A stretch of DNA of 64,000 nt. Origin: Pectobacterium sp. PL152 (GTDB lineage: Bacteria; Pseudomonadota; Gammaproteobacteria; Enterobacterales; Enterobacteriaceae). The notes beneath the pieces were generated by a model. That model was given only the letters and a program-made list of their open reading frames with translations. It was not told the origin of the DNA and made no database searches. Made by a program: the position numbers and the translations under genes. Shown one piece after another: positions 1 to 9,387 of the stretch; position 1 is the first letter of the stretch; each line of letters begins with the position of its first letter. The stretch lies in contig CP091064.1 of NCBI GenBank assembly GCA_021907015.1, positions 2,108,001 through 2,172,000 of the forward strand. Direction: 5' to 3'.

Positions 1-928
1 AGCCCATCCTCTCCAGATGGCAGGGCGTGTGATACGCCACCCGCAGTGGCAATTTACGCAGCGGCAGCGTTCGCCCTTCTTCTTCCAACAGGCGATAGAG
101 CTGGCGCGTCACCAGTTCGACGCCATCGCGCACGTGACCGTTATCCACACCTAGCAGATGCGGATATTCATCACGCAGCGTGAACGTACAGCTGGATGAC
201 GTCGCGACCACCGGCAGGGATTTCTGATTGATCGCCTCATCCAGCGATTTGATATTAGCGTGCGCCTGCTTTCTGGCCTTGTCGTGAAAACCATTGGCGA
301 TCAGCGGTACGCCGCAGCACTTCTCTTTATTCAGCAACTGGACGCCAATACCCATCGCGTTAAAGACCTGTACCAGATCTTTACCCAACTGTGGATGGTT
401 ATAGTTCACATAGCAGCCGTGGAAGTAAGCGACCTGCTCATCATAGGCCTGCTGCTTTGCCGCCTGCTGACGATACCAGCGCCGGAAGGTACCGAACGAA
501 TATTTCGGCAACTGACGACGATGGTCGATTTTCAACGCCTTATCCAGCAGTTGGCGCACCGGCTTCAGGCTGGTAGCCGTGTTGACCAGCGGTGCAAACG
601 GCGTGGCAATCGACCCCATAAGATCGGTATGGCTCAGAATCGCGTCACGCAATGTCGGCTTGTGGCTGCTGTGCGTCGCTTTCGCACGCTGAATCATGTC
701 GCCAATTTTGACATCTGACGGACATGCGACTTCACAGCGTTTACAGTTGGTGCAGTATTTCAACGCGTCATCGTACAGTGCCGGGTCTTTACGCCGCAGG
801 CGTTCGCCGTCCGGTCCAGCCTGTTTCGGGCCGGGATAAAGCGGGTTCACGCGCGATACCGGGCAGTACGTGGTACAGACCGTACACTTGATACAATCTT
901 CAAAACTGTTATCGCTAAGCAGGCTCAT
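1..928 (-). CDS. glpC: Anaerobic glycerol-3-phosphate dehydrogenase subunit C, 3' end outside window
   Basis: Iron-sulfur subunit of the anaerobic sn-glycerol-3-phosphate dehydrogenase GlpABC, which passes electrons from the GlpAB catalytic dimer to membrane quinone. The visible 309 codons are open to the left edge. Two 4Fe-4S ferredoxin motifs are seen: Cys12, Cys15, Cys18 and Cys22-Pro, then Cys59, Cys62, Cys65 and Cys69-Pro. A later HGCYVNYN segment and a KCCGVP segment match the CCG-type cysteine-rich domain of the family. The ATG overlaps the glpB stop as ATGA, showing translational coupling. It is the last gene of leftward glpABC. The C-terminal part is outside the window. Identification is firm. 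Confidence 0.96.
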   Translation of the reverse strand, partial: MSLLSDNSFEDCIKCTVCTTYCPVSRVNPLYPGPKQAGPDGERLRRKDPALYDDALKYCTNCKRCEVACPSDVKIGDMIQRAKATHSSHKPTLRDAILSHTDLMGSIATPFAPLVNTATSLKPVRQLLDKALKIDHRRQLPKYSFGTFRRWYRQQAAKQQAYDEQVAYFHGCYVNYNHPQLGKDLVQVFNAMGIGVQLLNKEKCCGVPLIANGFHDKARKQAHANIKSLDEAINQKSLPVVATSSSCTFTLRDEYPHLLGVDNGHVRDGVELVTRQLYRLLEEEGRTLPLRKLPLRVAYHTPCHLERMG

Positions 929-2187
929 GGGTTGCCCTCCTTCAAAATCTGTTCGGCAACATGAAGGGCGCTAAGCAAGGACACCCCGGCGCCACATCCC
1001 TGCGCAATCGGGTCGAAGCCTTCCAGCACCGCGCCGATGGCGTACAGATTACCGATCGTTTCGCCTCCAATACACGGGTGGAGGTGTGCATCGACGATCG
1101 CTCCAAACTGCATATAGGGCTGCGGCGCGAACACGTCCTGCTGGCTCCAGCCTTCGCGCTGCTCCGCAAACCGAACATCCAGCCCAAAGACGGGCTCTGT
1201 CACCCGATCGAATTGCGTCACCAATCCGTTACTGAAGAAGCTGCCGCTCGCTAGCACCGCGTGCTTCGCCCGCAGCGGAATATCGCGGTGATGGTGGCTA
1301 TGGACGGCAATCTCCTGCGCCGACAGCGATGCACGCACCGCGCGGTCGCCCGGCATCACCATGCCACCCAGTTGACGAAAGCGCTGCGACAGCGCCTGAT
1401 GCAAGCGCAGTCCAAGAACTGACGGTGGTAAGGTCGGCAACAGCAGCACCGGTTTACCTAACGCCTCAGCGAGTTCACCCACCACCTCGGGGCTATCCAA
1501 TCCCAGACAGGCGGGCATGATGATGGCATCGTTACCGTTGGCCAGAAGCGACAACTCCTCCACCAGCGCAGCGCGGTTTTCCGGCCGGTCGAGCACGCGG
1601 GCGATATTTACCGCACGGAATTCACTGGGGTTTTGGCGTAATCGATCCAGAACCGGCAGCTTGAGGTCATCACTGCGCGCCGCGATCCCCTGCGCCTGAA
1701 GCGTACCGGCAACAATTCGGGACTGAAAATCCAGAAAACCGTCGATACCGGCAATAAGCGGGTTATCGCCAAAGCCGGAATCCGGCAGGCCACGCGTGAC
1801 GCCATCAACCGGGCTCAGCCAGCATGCGCGAAACTTGCCTAACGGCGTCATGCGCCAGTGGTTCTGCTGATAGCTGCCCAACAGGGAGATAGTGCTGCGC
1901 TCCAGCAATGCTTCAACCTGTGGCAGCAGTGCGGCAACCGCCGCCGCCCCCATGCGCGAATAAGGGTGGTGAGGGGCCTGACGCGCCAGCGCATCCAACG
2001 CCTCAAGCGGCTGGTTCACGGGCTGGCCGTCAGGGAGATGGGAGAGTAAATCCAGCGCACCGGAAGAAAAATGCAGCGCATTCTGCCCGGCGCTGACAAT
2101 CGCGCAGCGTTTTCCCTGCTCCGCTAAGCGAATACCGCAGGTCAGCCCCGCGAGCCCTCCTCCAATAATTACAACGTCATAGCGCAT
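925..2187 (-). CDS. glpB: Anaerobic glycerol-3-phosphate dehydrogenase subunit B
   Basis: Flavoprotein subunit B of the anaerobic glycerol-3-phosphate dehydrogenase, 420 aa (E. coli 419). The N-terminus carries a dinucleotide-binding motif, DVVIIGGGLAGLTCG, at residues 4-18, expected to bind flavin. A glycine-rich C-terminal segment (GCGAGVSLLSALH) closes the flavin fold typical of this family. The start overlaps the end of glpA by 11 bases and the stop overlaps the glpC start, so all three subunits are translated as a coupled unit. It works with GlpA to oxidise glycerol-3-phosphate to dihydroxyacetone phosphate when fumarate or nitrate is the terminal acceptor. No anomaly seen. Confidence 0.96.
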   Translation of the reverse strand: MRYDVVIIGGGLAGLTCGIRLAEQGKRCAIVSAGQNALHFSSGALDLLSHLPDGQPVNQPLEALDALARQAPHHPYSRMGAAAVAALLPQVEALLERSTISLLGSYQQNHWRMTPLGKFRACWLSPVDGVTRGLPDSGFGDNPLIAGIDGFLDFQSRIVAGTLQAQGIAARSDDLKLPVLDRLRQNPSEFRAVNIARVLDRPENRAALVEELSLLANGNDAIIMPACLGLDSPEVVGELAEALGKPVLLLPTLPPSVLGLRLHQALSQRFRQLGGMVMPGDRAVRASLSAQEIAVHSHHHRDIPLRAKHAVLASGSFFSNGLVTQFDRVTEPVFGLDVRFAEQREGWSQQDVFAPQPYMQFGAIVDAHLHPCIGGETIGNLYAIGAVLEGFDPIAQGCGAGVSLLSALHVAEQILKEGNP

Positions 2188-3844
2188 GGCGATCCTCCTG
2201 ACTGTCGCTGGCCGTCAGGCCGCACAAACCCTGATAAATCCAACTGGTAAACTCGCTTTCACGCAGGGCATTGCCCCACGCGACCGGGCGAATGCCTTTC
2301 CAGCGTTCGTTCAAAAACTGGCTGAGCTGTGTGAGCGACTGCTCCGGCGTCGCAGTACCCAGACGGCACAACAGACCCGCTGCACGACAGGCGCACAGTT
2401 CACCCTGACAGGTGCCCATGCCAACGCGAGTACGACGACGCAGGTCAATCAGGTTATTCACCTGCAATGATTCCACGGCGTAGCGCACTTCTCCCGCCGT
2501 CACGGCTTCACATTCGCACACCAGACTGCGATCAAGGCGCTCACCAGACAGCATTCTTCCGGCTCGTTCACCGTGGCGATAAATTGCCGAACCGCGCAGC
2601 GGCGCGGAGAGCGGTTTCGCCGCAGGATAAGCTGACAGAGCGTGAGGGGCGGTTTTCACCTCATCCAGCGACTCAGAGCCGGGCAGCGGCGTCTGTGCCG
2701 TCGAGCAGGCCACGTCATGACCCAGCTTTTTGCAGATGGCGTCCGTCACCCACTCCGCCATCAGACGGTAGGTCATCAGCTTGCCGCCGGTGATGGTAAT
2801 AAACCCTTCCAGCCCGTCGCGGCTGGCATGGTCGAGCAGCACAATGCCGCGGCTTACGCTACGCCCGCTGGGGTCACTGTCGTTGGCAACCAGCGGACGG
2901 ACGCCGGCATAGGCACGCAAAATTCGCGTACTTGCCAGCGACGGCGCCAGCATGGAGCCTTCGCGCATCAGCGTTTCCACCTCAGCAGGCGTCACCAGCA
3001 TATTGTCGATTTGGTCGTAGTCGATGTGCGTTGAGGTAGTGCCAATCAGCGAAATGGTATCGCCCGGCACCAGAATGTCGGCATCCGCCGGTTTACGGCA
3101 GCGGTTGATCACCATGTTGTTGATGCGGTGCCCAAGAATCAGCAGCGCACCTTTTGCCGGAAACATACGCACGCGCAGATCGGCATATTCCGCAATGCGT
3201 TGCCCCCAGATACCGCCAGCGTTGACGACCACCTGTGCGTATATTTCTGTTTCTACACCTTTTTTATGGTCGAAAACGCGCACGCCAGTAACCCTATCGC
3301 CCTGACGAATCAGCCCGATAACCTCGTGATAGGTCAAGACTTCCGCGCCGTGCTCGCAGGCATCGATCATGTTGGCCGCCGTCAGGCGAAAAGGATCGAC
3401 AGAACCATCTGGCACGCGTACCGCGCCAATCAACGCCGGATTAGCTGCTGGCTCCAACCGCAGCGCTTCCTGTGGGTCCATCGCTTGAGCACGAATACCT
3501 GCCTGCTGGCAGGAGGCAATAAACTGCGCCTGCCAGCCAAGATCGTCTTCCGGCAAGGTGATGAACAGACCATCGGTTGGTTCAATACAGTGGCGGGCAA
3601 TCCGCCGGAGAATCTGATTCTCTTCAATGCATTCGCGGGCAGACTCGCCATCGGTAACCGCATAGCGGGCGCCGCTGTGTAATAGGCCGTGATTACGTCC
3701 GGTTGCCCCGGTCGCAATATCATAACGCTCAAGCAGCAGGCAGCGCAGTCCGCGCAGGGCACAATCCCGTGCAGTTCCTGCCCCCGTCGCACCACCGCCG
3801 ATGACAACCACGTCAGTTTCACGCCAGTTCTCGTTTGTTCGCAT
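2177..3844 (-). CDS. glpA: Anaerobic glycerol-3-phosphate dehydrogenase subunit A
   Basis: Catalytic flavoprotein subunit, 555 aa (E. coli 542). An FAD-binding motif (VVVIGGGATGAG) lies near residues 12-23, followed by the DAO-type oxidoreductase domain. Near residues 440-500 there is a BFD-like cysteine segment with CECEAVTAGE and GMGTCQGELCACR, which in this family holds a 2Fe-2S cluster. The frame is open upstream to 3964, but the ATG at 3844 gives the family N-terminus (MRTNENW) and was chosen. It is the first gene of glpABC, divergent from glpT across a 314-base control region. Expression is expected under GlpR, CRP and FNR/ArcA control as in E. coli; of these only a CRP site is clear by eye. 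Confidence 0.96.
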   Translation of the reverse strand: MRTNENWRETDVVVIGGGATGAGTARDCALRGLRCLLLERYDIATGATGRNHGLLHSGARYAVTDGESARECIEENQILRRIARHCIEPTDGLFITLPEDDLGWQAQFIASCQQAGIRAQAMDPQEALRLEPAANPALIGAVRVPDGSVDPFRLTAANMIDACEHGAEVLTYHEVIGLIRQGDRVTGVRVFDHKKGVETEIYAQVVVNAGGIWGQRIAEYADLRVRMFPAKGALLILGHRINNMVINRCRKPADADILVPGDTISLIGTTSTHIDYDQIDNMLVTPAEVETLMREGSMLAPSLASTRILRAYAGVRPLVANDSDPSGRSVSRGIVLLDHASRDGLEGFITITGGKLMTYRLMAEWVTDAICKKLGHDVACSTAQTPLPGSESLDEVKTAPHALSAYPAAKPLSAPLRGSAIYRHGERAGRMLSGERLDRSLVCECEAVTAGEVRYAVESLQVNNLIDLRRRTRVGMGTCQGELCACRAAGLLCRLGTATPEQSLTQLSQFLNERWKGIRPVAWGNALRESEFTSWIYQGLCGLTASDSQEDRHAL

Positions 3845-3968
3845 TGTGTTCTCGCTTAAGGCGGAGGAGATATATGTTGCTATTGGGACACAGAAAGAAG
3901 GGTTAATGTTTGATAAAGAGCAAAAACGAACACTAAACGAAAATAAAGAGGTGTCTAAAAACAATAAG

Positions 3969-3984
3969 TGTGATTCAGGTCACT
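3969..3984. promoter_or_regulatory. CRP-cAMP binding site between glpA and glpT
   Basis: TGTGA-TTCAGG-TCACT matches the CRP consensus TGTGA-N6-TCACA at nine of ten core positions. It lies in the glpA/glpT divergent region (3845-4158), where E. coli glp promoters also use CRP. The rest of the region is AT-rich and also holds a GlpR-operator candidate. Confidence 0.75.
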
Positions 3985-4104
3985 AAAACCACACTGTGGA
4001 ATTTTCCGATTCTGTTAACATGAGCGCAAAAATCGTCACAGTTTCATAAAAGTGTAACATTAGCGTCATGAATCACACTCATTTGTACGCTAGCCCCTTA
4101 CAAT

Positions 4105-4124
4105 AACGTTCGTAATAGAACAAA
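4105..4124. promoter_or_regulatory. Candidate GlpR operator upstream of glpT
   Basis: AACGTTCGTAATAGAACAAA resembles the E. coli GlpR operator (two half-sites around TTCG and CGAAC). It ends 34 bases before the glpT start. A second partial match containing ACGAACA lies near 3927-3940. Assignment rests on recalled consensus only. Confidence 0.45.
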
Positions 4125-4158
4125 AAAGCTATCGTTTTTTTTCGCATTGGAGATATCT

Positions 4159-5508
4159 ATGCTGAGTATTTTTAGGCCCGCAGCCCACCAGGCGCGCGTA
4201 TCGCAGGATCGTGTCGATCCCCTCTATCGCCGTCTGCGCTGGCAGATCTTCATGGGGATCTTTTTTGGCTACGCCGCCTACTATCTGGTACGCAAAAACT
4301 TCACACTGGCAATGCCTTACCTGATTGAACAGGGCTTCTCACGCGGTGATCTTGGCTTTGCGCTGTCCGGCATTTCCATCGCCTACGGCTTTTCCAAATT
4401 CATCATGGGATCGGTATCAGACCGTTCCAACCCACGGGTTTTCCTGCCTGCCGGCCTGATTCTGGCGGCCGCCGTGATGCTGTTCATGGGCTTCGTGCCG
4501 TGGGCAACATCAAGCATCGCGATTATGTTCGTCCTGCTTTTCCTGTGCGGTTGGTTCCAGGGAATGGGATGACCACCGTGTGGACGTACCATGGTTCACT
4601 GGTGGTCGCAGAAAGAGCGTGGCGGCATCGTATCCGTATGGAACTGTGCTCACAACGTCGGCGGCGGGCTTCCGCCTCTGCTGTTCCTGCTGGGTATGGC
4701 CTGGTTTAACGACTGGAAAGCCGCACTCTACATGCCAGCTTTCGCCGCGATTCTGGTTGCTCTGATTGCGTTTGCCCTGATGCGTGATACTCCGCAATCT
4801 TGTGGTTTGCCACCGATTGAAGAGTACAAAAACGACTATCCGGTTGACTACAATGAAAAAGACGAAGAAGAACTGACGGCTAAGCAGATTTTCATGCAGT
4901 ACGTTTTCCCGAACAAACTGCTGTGGTACATCGCTATCGCCAACGTCTTCGTTTACCTGCTGCGTTACGGCATCCTCGACTGGTCACCGACTTATCTGAA
5001 AGAAGTGAAACACTTCGCACTGGATAAATCCTCCTGGGCCTACTTCCTGTACGAATACGCGGGTATTCCGGGTACGCTGCTGTGCGGCTGGATGTCAGAT
5101 AAAGTGTTCAAAGGCAACCGTGGCGCGACGGGCGTGTTCTTTATGGCGCTGGTGACGATAGCGACCATCGTGTACTGGATGAACCCAGCCGGTAACCCGG
5201 GTGTGGATATGGCCTGTATGATCGTCATCGGCTTCCTGATTTACGGCCCGGTGATGCTGATTGGTCTGCACGCACTGGAGCTGGCACCGAAGAAAGCAGC
5301 AGGTACAGCAGCGGGCTTCACCGGCCTGTTCGGCTACCTCGGTGGCTCCGTTGCCGCTAGCGCCATCGTCGGCTATACCGTTGACTTCTTCGGTTGGGAC
5401 GGCGGCTTCATGGTAATGATTGGCGGCAGCATTCTGGCGGTACTTCTGCTGATTGTTGTTATGCTGAATGAGAAAAAACATAAAGCAGAGTTAGCCAGCC
5501 GCGCTTAA
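4159..5508 (+). pseudogene. glpT: Glycerol-3-phosphate:phosphate antiporter GlpT, interrupted by in-frame TGA
   Basis: Organophosphate:phosphate antiporter of the major facilitator superfamily, which imports glycerol-3-phosphate (and fosfomycin) in exchange for phosphate. The start is ATG at 4159 ([11 protein letters not shown]); TTG at 4147 is in frame but less likely. Reading through gives 449 codons (E. coli 452 aa) with 12 membrane segments. After the motif GWFQGMG a TGA at 4570-4572 stands where E. coli has Trp ([15 protein letters not shown]). The frame is unchanged and the rest is intact, so one G-to-A change (TGG to TGA) explains the break. As written it would yield a 137-residue fragment. 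It could be a real nonsense allele or a sequence error. Confidence 0.93.
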
Positions 5509-5531
5509 CCCGCTCTTGTAAGCATCCCTCT

Positions 5532-5560
5532 GGCGGCGTCATGATGACGCCGCCTTTCTC
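5532..5560 (+). terminator. GC-rich hairpin between glpT and glpQ
   Basis: GGCGGCGTCA (5532-5541), loop TGA, TGACGCCGCC (5545-5554): a perfect 10-bp stem followed by TTTCTCTC. It sits 23 bases after the glpT stop and 29 bases before glpQ. It may act as a leaky terminator or as an mRNA-stability element within glpTQ. Confidence 0.6.
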
Positions 5561-5583
5561 TCAACAGAAAGAGGTTTGATCGC

Positions 5584-6669
5584 ATGAACGTTACCGTAAC
5601 ATCCCTACTCTCCGCCCTCGCACTCTCCGTTTCCCTTAGTGCTTCCAGTCACGCAAGTGACTCCGCTTCATCAACCGACAAAATCGTCATTGCCCACCGC
5701 GGCGCCAGCGGCTATCTGCCCGAGCATACGCTGCCGGCCAAGGCGATGGCCTACGCTCAGGGTGCCGATTATCTGGAGCAGGATCTGGTGCTCACCAAAG
5801 ATAACGCGCTCATTGTCCTGCATGACCACTATCTGGATCGCGTGACCGATGTGGCAGAACGTTTTCCGCAACGCGCCCGTAAAGATGGACGCTTTTACGC
5901 CATCGACTTCACGCTACAAGAGATCAAGTCGCTGAAATTCACCGAAGGATTCGACATCAAAGACGGTAAGCAGGTACAGAGCTACCCGAACCGCTTCCCG
6001 ATGTGGAAATCCGACTTCCGCATTCATACCTTCCAGGAAGAGATTGAATTTATTCAGGGTCTGAACCACTCAACGGGCAAGAACATTGGGCTCTACCCCG
6101 AAATCAAAGCGCCGTGGTTTCACCATCAGGAAGGGAAAGATATCGCCCGCGAAACGCTGGCCGTGTTGAAGCAGTATGGCTATACGAAAAAAAGCGATAA
6201 GGTCTTCCTGCAATCGTTTGATGTTGCAGAGCTAAAACGCATCAAAACCGAATTGCAGCCGCAGATGAAGATGGACTTAAACCTGATTCAACTGATTGCC
6301 TATACCGACTGGCATGAAACCTACGAGAAACAGGCCGATGGGTCGTGGGTGAACTACAACTACGACTGGATGCAAAAGCCCGGCGCCATGCAGCAGATTG
6401 CAACCTATGCCGATGGTATCGGGCCGGACTACCACATGCTCGTCCAGAAAGGTTCGACGCCTGACAACATCACCTTTACCGACATGGTGAAGGAAGCCCA
6501 CCAGCATAAACTTCAGGTACACCCATTTACGGCAAGGGCTGACAGGCTACCGGCGTACGCCAAGGATATCGATCGGCTCTACGATATTCTCTACTATCAG
6601 GCGGATGTTGACGGGCTGTTCACCGATTTCCCCGACAAAGCGGTCGATTTTCTGAAAAAACCGCGCTGA
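5584..6669 (+). CDS. glpQ: Periplasmic glycerophosphodiester phosphodiesterase
   Basis: Hydrolyses glycerophosphodiesters (for example glycerophosphocholine) in the periplasm to glycerol-3-phosphate plus alcohol, feeding GlpT. 361 aa (E. coli 358). A Sec signal peptide covers about residues 1-25 (hydrophobic LLSALALSVSLSA, cleavage near SHA-SD). The GDPD motif HRGASGYLPEHT starts near His38 and is followed by LEQDLVLTKDN, supplying the conserved His and acidic metal-binding residues. A Shine-Dalgarno-like AGAGG lies shortly before the ATG. It lies 75 bases after glpT in the same direction and is probably cotranscribed. Intact even though glpT is interrupted. Confidence 0.96.
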   Translation: MNVTVTSLLSALALSVSLSASSHASDSASSTDKIVIAHRGASGYLPEHTLPAKAMAYAQGADYLEQDLVLTKDNALIVLHDHYLDRVTDVAERFPQRARKDGRFYAIDFTLQEIKSLKFTEGFDIKDGKQVQSYPNRFPMWKSDFRIHTFQEEIEFIQGLNHSTGKNIGLYPEIKAPWFHHQEGKDIARETLAVLKQYGYTKKSDKVFLQSFDVAELKRIKTELQPQMKMDLNLIQLIAYTDWHETYEKQADGSWVNYNYDWMQKPGAMQQIATYADGIGPDYHMLVQKGSTPDNITFTDMVKEAHQHKLQVHPFTARADRLPAYAKDIDRLYDILYYQADVDGLFTDFPDKAVDFLKKPR

Positions 6670-6682
6670 GACTCAGCGTTCT

Positions 6683-6705
6683 CATCGGGCACTACGTGCC
6701 CGATG
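6683..6705. terminator. Hairpin between convergent glpQ and yigL
   Basis: CATCGGGCAC (6683-6692), loop TAC, GTGCCCGATG (6696-6705): a perfect 10-bp stem 13 bases after the glpQ stop. There is no clear T tract on either side, so it may protect the 3' end rather than terminate by itself. Confidence 0.5.
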
Positions 6706-6741
6706 ATGCGTCGGTCGATACTATACGGATTACTTCACGGC

Positions 6742-7542
6742 TTACTTCAGAAACAGTTCCCGCAGGTAATTCGGCACCGCGCTGTCTGCGTTAGACCCAA
6801 TCACTTCGCGATCCGGCAACATATCTTTCAGGCGCTGGTGCGCGTTCTGCATGACGCAGCCTTTACCCGCCATCGACAGCATTTCGTAGTCGTTCATACC
6901 ATCGCCAAACGCCACACACTCTTTGAGCGAGAAGCCGATGATCTTCGCCACCTGCTCCAGCGCATGGCCTTTAGATACGCCGCCCGCCATCACTTCCAGA
7001 CAGGTAAGCGTCGAAAAGCTCACGTTAACGCGGTCGCCCCAGCGCGCGTTGATCGCTTCTTCCAACGGCAGCAACTGTTCATGGGAATCGCAGGTAAAGA
7101 ACACCTTGCTGACGCCATCGGTCTCCAGCAGCGCAGGCTCGAACAACTTGTATTTAAAGATCGACTCTTTGAAGAAACGCTCTTCTTCCGCACGTGGACG
7201 GTTCATAAACCACTCATCATCGCGGTAAACGTGCGTCAGCATATCGGGGTTATTGTGTACGACGCTGTAAAGGTCGCGGGCGATATCCTGATCCAGATTG
7301 TGACTGAAAATCAGCTCGCCCTGCGAGTTGTGCACTCGCGCGCCATTCGAGGTAATCATAAACGCGCTGATACCGAGATTATCGCGAATCTGCGCGACGT
7401 CCATGTGGTGCCGTCCGGTCGCGAACACAAAGTGAATCCCTTTTTCCGTCAGCAGCCTGAGGGTTTCTTTTGCATACGGGGACAGCGAGTGGTCAGGTGA
7501 CAGCAGCGTGCCATCTAAATCGGAAGCAACGACATGGTACAT
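6742..7542 (-). CDS. yigL: HAD-superfamily phosphatase YigL
   Basis: Cytosolic HAD phosphatase of the Cof type. E. coli YigL dephosphorylates pyridoxal 5'-phosphate and sugar phosphates. 266 aa, the same length as E. coli. Motif I SDLDGTLLS is at residues 7-15 (nucleophile Asp8, acid/base Asp10) and motif IV FGDGMNDYEM is near residue 215. A type IIb cap domain lies between. The gene is convergent with glpQ and followed on the same strand by an independent-looking upstream neighbour, pldB. In E. coli yigL is next to pldB too, so the boundary with glp genes on its other side marks a rearrangement relative to E. coli. Confidence 0.93.
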   Translation of the reverse strand: MYHVVASDLDGTLLSPDHSLSPYAKETLRLLTEKGIHFVFATGRHHMDVAQIRDNLGISAFMITSNGARVHNSQGELIFSHNLDQDIARDLYSVVHNNPDMLTHVYRDDEWFMNRPRAEEERFFKESIFKYKLFEPALLETDGVSKVFFTCDSHEQLLPLEEAINARWGDRVNVSFSTLTCLEVMAGGVSKGHALEQVAKIIGFSLKECVAFGDGMNDYEMLSMAGKGCVMQNAHQRLKDMLPDREVIGSNADSAVPNYLRELFLK

Positions 7543-7592
7543 AACGATGAGATCTCACTTCTGGTGTGTTGTAGCGGCACACGCCGCAAAAA

Positions 7593-8630
7593 TTAATGAT
7601 AACGCGCAAAGTGCGCCAGAATCAGCGCAAATGCCTGAGCGCGGAGGTTATCCGTTTCAAAGAGAATTTCATGCCGCGCACCGGGGATAACCTGTAAAAC
7701 GCCGTTCGCATTGGCGTTACCACTCTGCGCCAGTGCCTGACAAAACGCATTCTGGCTGCGGTTATCCACCACGCGTTCCTCTCCCGCCTGCAACAGCAGC
7801 AGCGGCGTAGTGACGGCGCTGGCCTGCACCTGTAGCTGTTTCCCTGCCTGTATCGCTTCACGCACCCAATGATAGGTGGGGCCGCCTACACGCAAATCCG
7901 GCGAGTCTGCATAAAATCGAATGCTGCGCTGGTAGCGTTCACGGCTGTGCGTCAGCACATTCATTCGGTAAGGCAGCGGACGCCACTGTCCGGTGCCGAT
8001 AGCGTAATAATCACGTATCGCCGGACGACGCTCTGCCCAATCGACAATCCATCCGGCAACACAATGAGGAAGCGGCAAACGAATGCCAAACATCGGCGCG
8101 CACAGCGTAACGGCATCAAACGTCTCAGGCTGGCGAATCAGCAACTGTGCCAGAATCGCGCCGCCCATTGAATGCGCTAACGCAAACCGGCGGATATAGT
8201 GCTTCGGCCCTATGTGCTGCTGACACAGCGTTTCGGCGTCATCGACATAATCACTGAAACGCACAACGTGTCCACGGTGGCCGTCTTGCAACACGCGCCC
8301 CGATCGCCCTTGCCCACGGTGATCCATGATGAGTACATCATAGCCGCTATGAAAAAGGTCATACGCCACTTCGCTATATTTGACGTAGCTTTCGATGCGG
8401 CCTGAAAAGACAACGACAATCTTGTCGTGCTGTGGCGCGGTAAAACGAACAAACCGGATAGGGACGTCATCAACGCCAGAGAATTCGCCCTCTTCGCGCT
8501 GACGCCAAAAATCCAGTAATTCTCCGGTAGCAAAAGCGGCAAACTGCGCTTCTCGCGTTAGCAGGTTCGAGGTTAACCCCTCAGACGTTAACCGTTCCGA
8601 CGTAAACAACGTATTGTGGCGTTGAACCAT
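7593..8630 (-). CDS. pldB: Lysophospholipase L2
   Basis: Inner-membrane-associated lysophospholipase of the alpha/beta-hydrolase fold; it releases the fatty acid from lysophospholipids. 345 aa (E. coli 340). The nucleophile elbow AHSMGGAI is near residue 135 and the conserved segments DFWRQREEGEFSGVDD, SGRIESYVKY and DHRGQGRSG are present. The frame is open up to 8756, but the ATG at 8630 has a strong ribosome-binding site (GGAGAGG) seven to eleven bases upstream and was chosen. The first 25 residues (TSERLTSEGLTSNLLT) are a small imperfect internal repeat absent from E. coli PldB as I recall it. Divergent from rhtB. Confidence 0.93.
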   Translation of the reverse strand: MVQRHNTLFTSERLTSEGLTSNLLTREAQFAAFATGELLDFWRQREEGEFSGVDDVPIRFVRFTAPQHDKIVVVFSGRIESYVKYSEVAYDLFHSGYDVLIMDHRGQGRSGRVLQDGHRGHVVRFSDYVDDAETLCQQHIGPKHYIRRFALAHSMGGAILAQLLIRQPETFDAVTLCAPMFGIRLPLPHCVAGWIVDWAERRPAIRDYYAIGTGQWRPLPYRMNVLTHSRERYQRSIRFYADSPDLRVGGPTYHWVREAIQAGKQLQVQASAVTTPLLLLQAGEERVVDNRSQNAFCQALAQSGNANANGVLQVIPGARHEILFETDNLRAQAFALILAHFARYH

Positions 8631-8761
8631 CACACCTCTCCGGTGACGCGGGAAAACTAAAGCTAGCGGAAGAACATGACAAGCGGTAGAGCACCAGCGT
8701 ATTGTGACATAAAAAACAGACAGACTCTCGTAATACAGAACGTGATTCAGGGGCATGCTTC

Positions 8762-9382
8762 ATGACATTGGACTGGTGGTTAACCTATTTACTCACAACG
8801 CTTATTCTCAGCCTGTCGCCCGGCTCGGGCGCCATCAACACCATGAGCACCGGCATTAGCCATGGCTATCGCGGCGCGGCGGCCTCCATCTGTGGTTTGC
8901 AGGTCGGGCTGGCGATTCATATCGTGCTGGTCGGCATCGGACTAGGCGCGCTGCTTAACCAGTCGGTACTGGCTTTCGATATGCTGAAATGGCTGGGCGC
9001 GGCTTATCTGATTTGGCTGGGGATTCAGCAATGGCGTGCCGCGGGCGCACTGGACCTTCAGGCGATCGCCAGCGCGATGCCGCGTCGTAGACTGTTTAAA
9101 CGTGCGGTGCTGGTGAATCTGACCAACCCGAAAAGCATCGTGTTTCTGGCGGCGCTGTTCCCACAATTCATTATCCCCCACCAGCCGCAGGCCGCTCAGT
9201 ATCTGGTATTGGGCGTCACCACCATTGTGGTCGATATCATCGTGATGATTGGCTACGCCACGTTGGCCACGCGGATCGCCGGGTGGCTGAAAGGCCCACG
9301 GCAGATGAAGACACTCAACCGGATATTCGGTTCACTGTTTGTGCTGGTTGGCGCGTTACTCGCCACCGCGAGAAAGGCCTGA
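8762..9382 (+). CDS. rhtB: Homoserine/homoserine lactone efflux protein RhtB
   Basis: LysE-family inner-membrane exporter, 206 aa like E. coli RhtB. It exports homoserine and homoserine lactone and confers resistance to them. The N-terminus [20 protein letters not shown] is typical of RhtB, and about six hydrophobic segments can be seen. The ATG at 8762 gives the expected N-terminus ([11 protein letters not shown]). A 131-base divergent promoter region separates it from pldB. It converges with its paralogue rhtC, the same arrangement as in E. coli. Confidence 0.93.
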   Translation: MTLDWWLTYLLTTLILSLSPGSGAINTMSTGISHGYRGAAASICGLQVGLAIHIVLVGIGLGALLNQSVLAFDMLKWLGAAYLIWLGIQQWRAAGALDLQAIASAMPRRRLFKRAVLVNLTNPKSIVFLAALFPQFIIPHQPQAAQYLVLGVTTIVVDIIVMIGYATLATRIAGWLKGPRQMKTLNRIFGSLFVLVGALLATARKA

Positions 9383-9387
9383 TAAAG

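Noticed and set aside
4570-4572. TGA in glpT as a selenocysteine codon
   Set aside because: The position is Trp in E. coli GlpT, the family is not a selenoprotein family, and I see no clear SECIS hairpin just after the codon.
6703-7500. Long rightward open frame (about 265 codons) opposite yigL
   Set aside because: It lies antisense to a well-conserved HAD phosphatase, has no family motifs and no ribosome-binding site.
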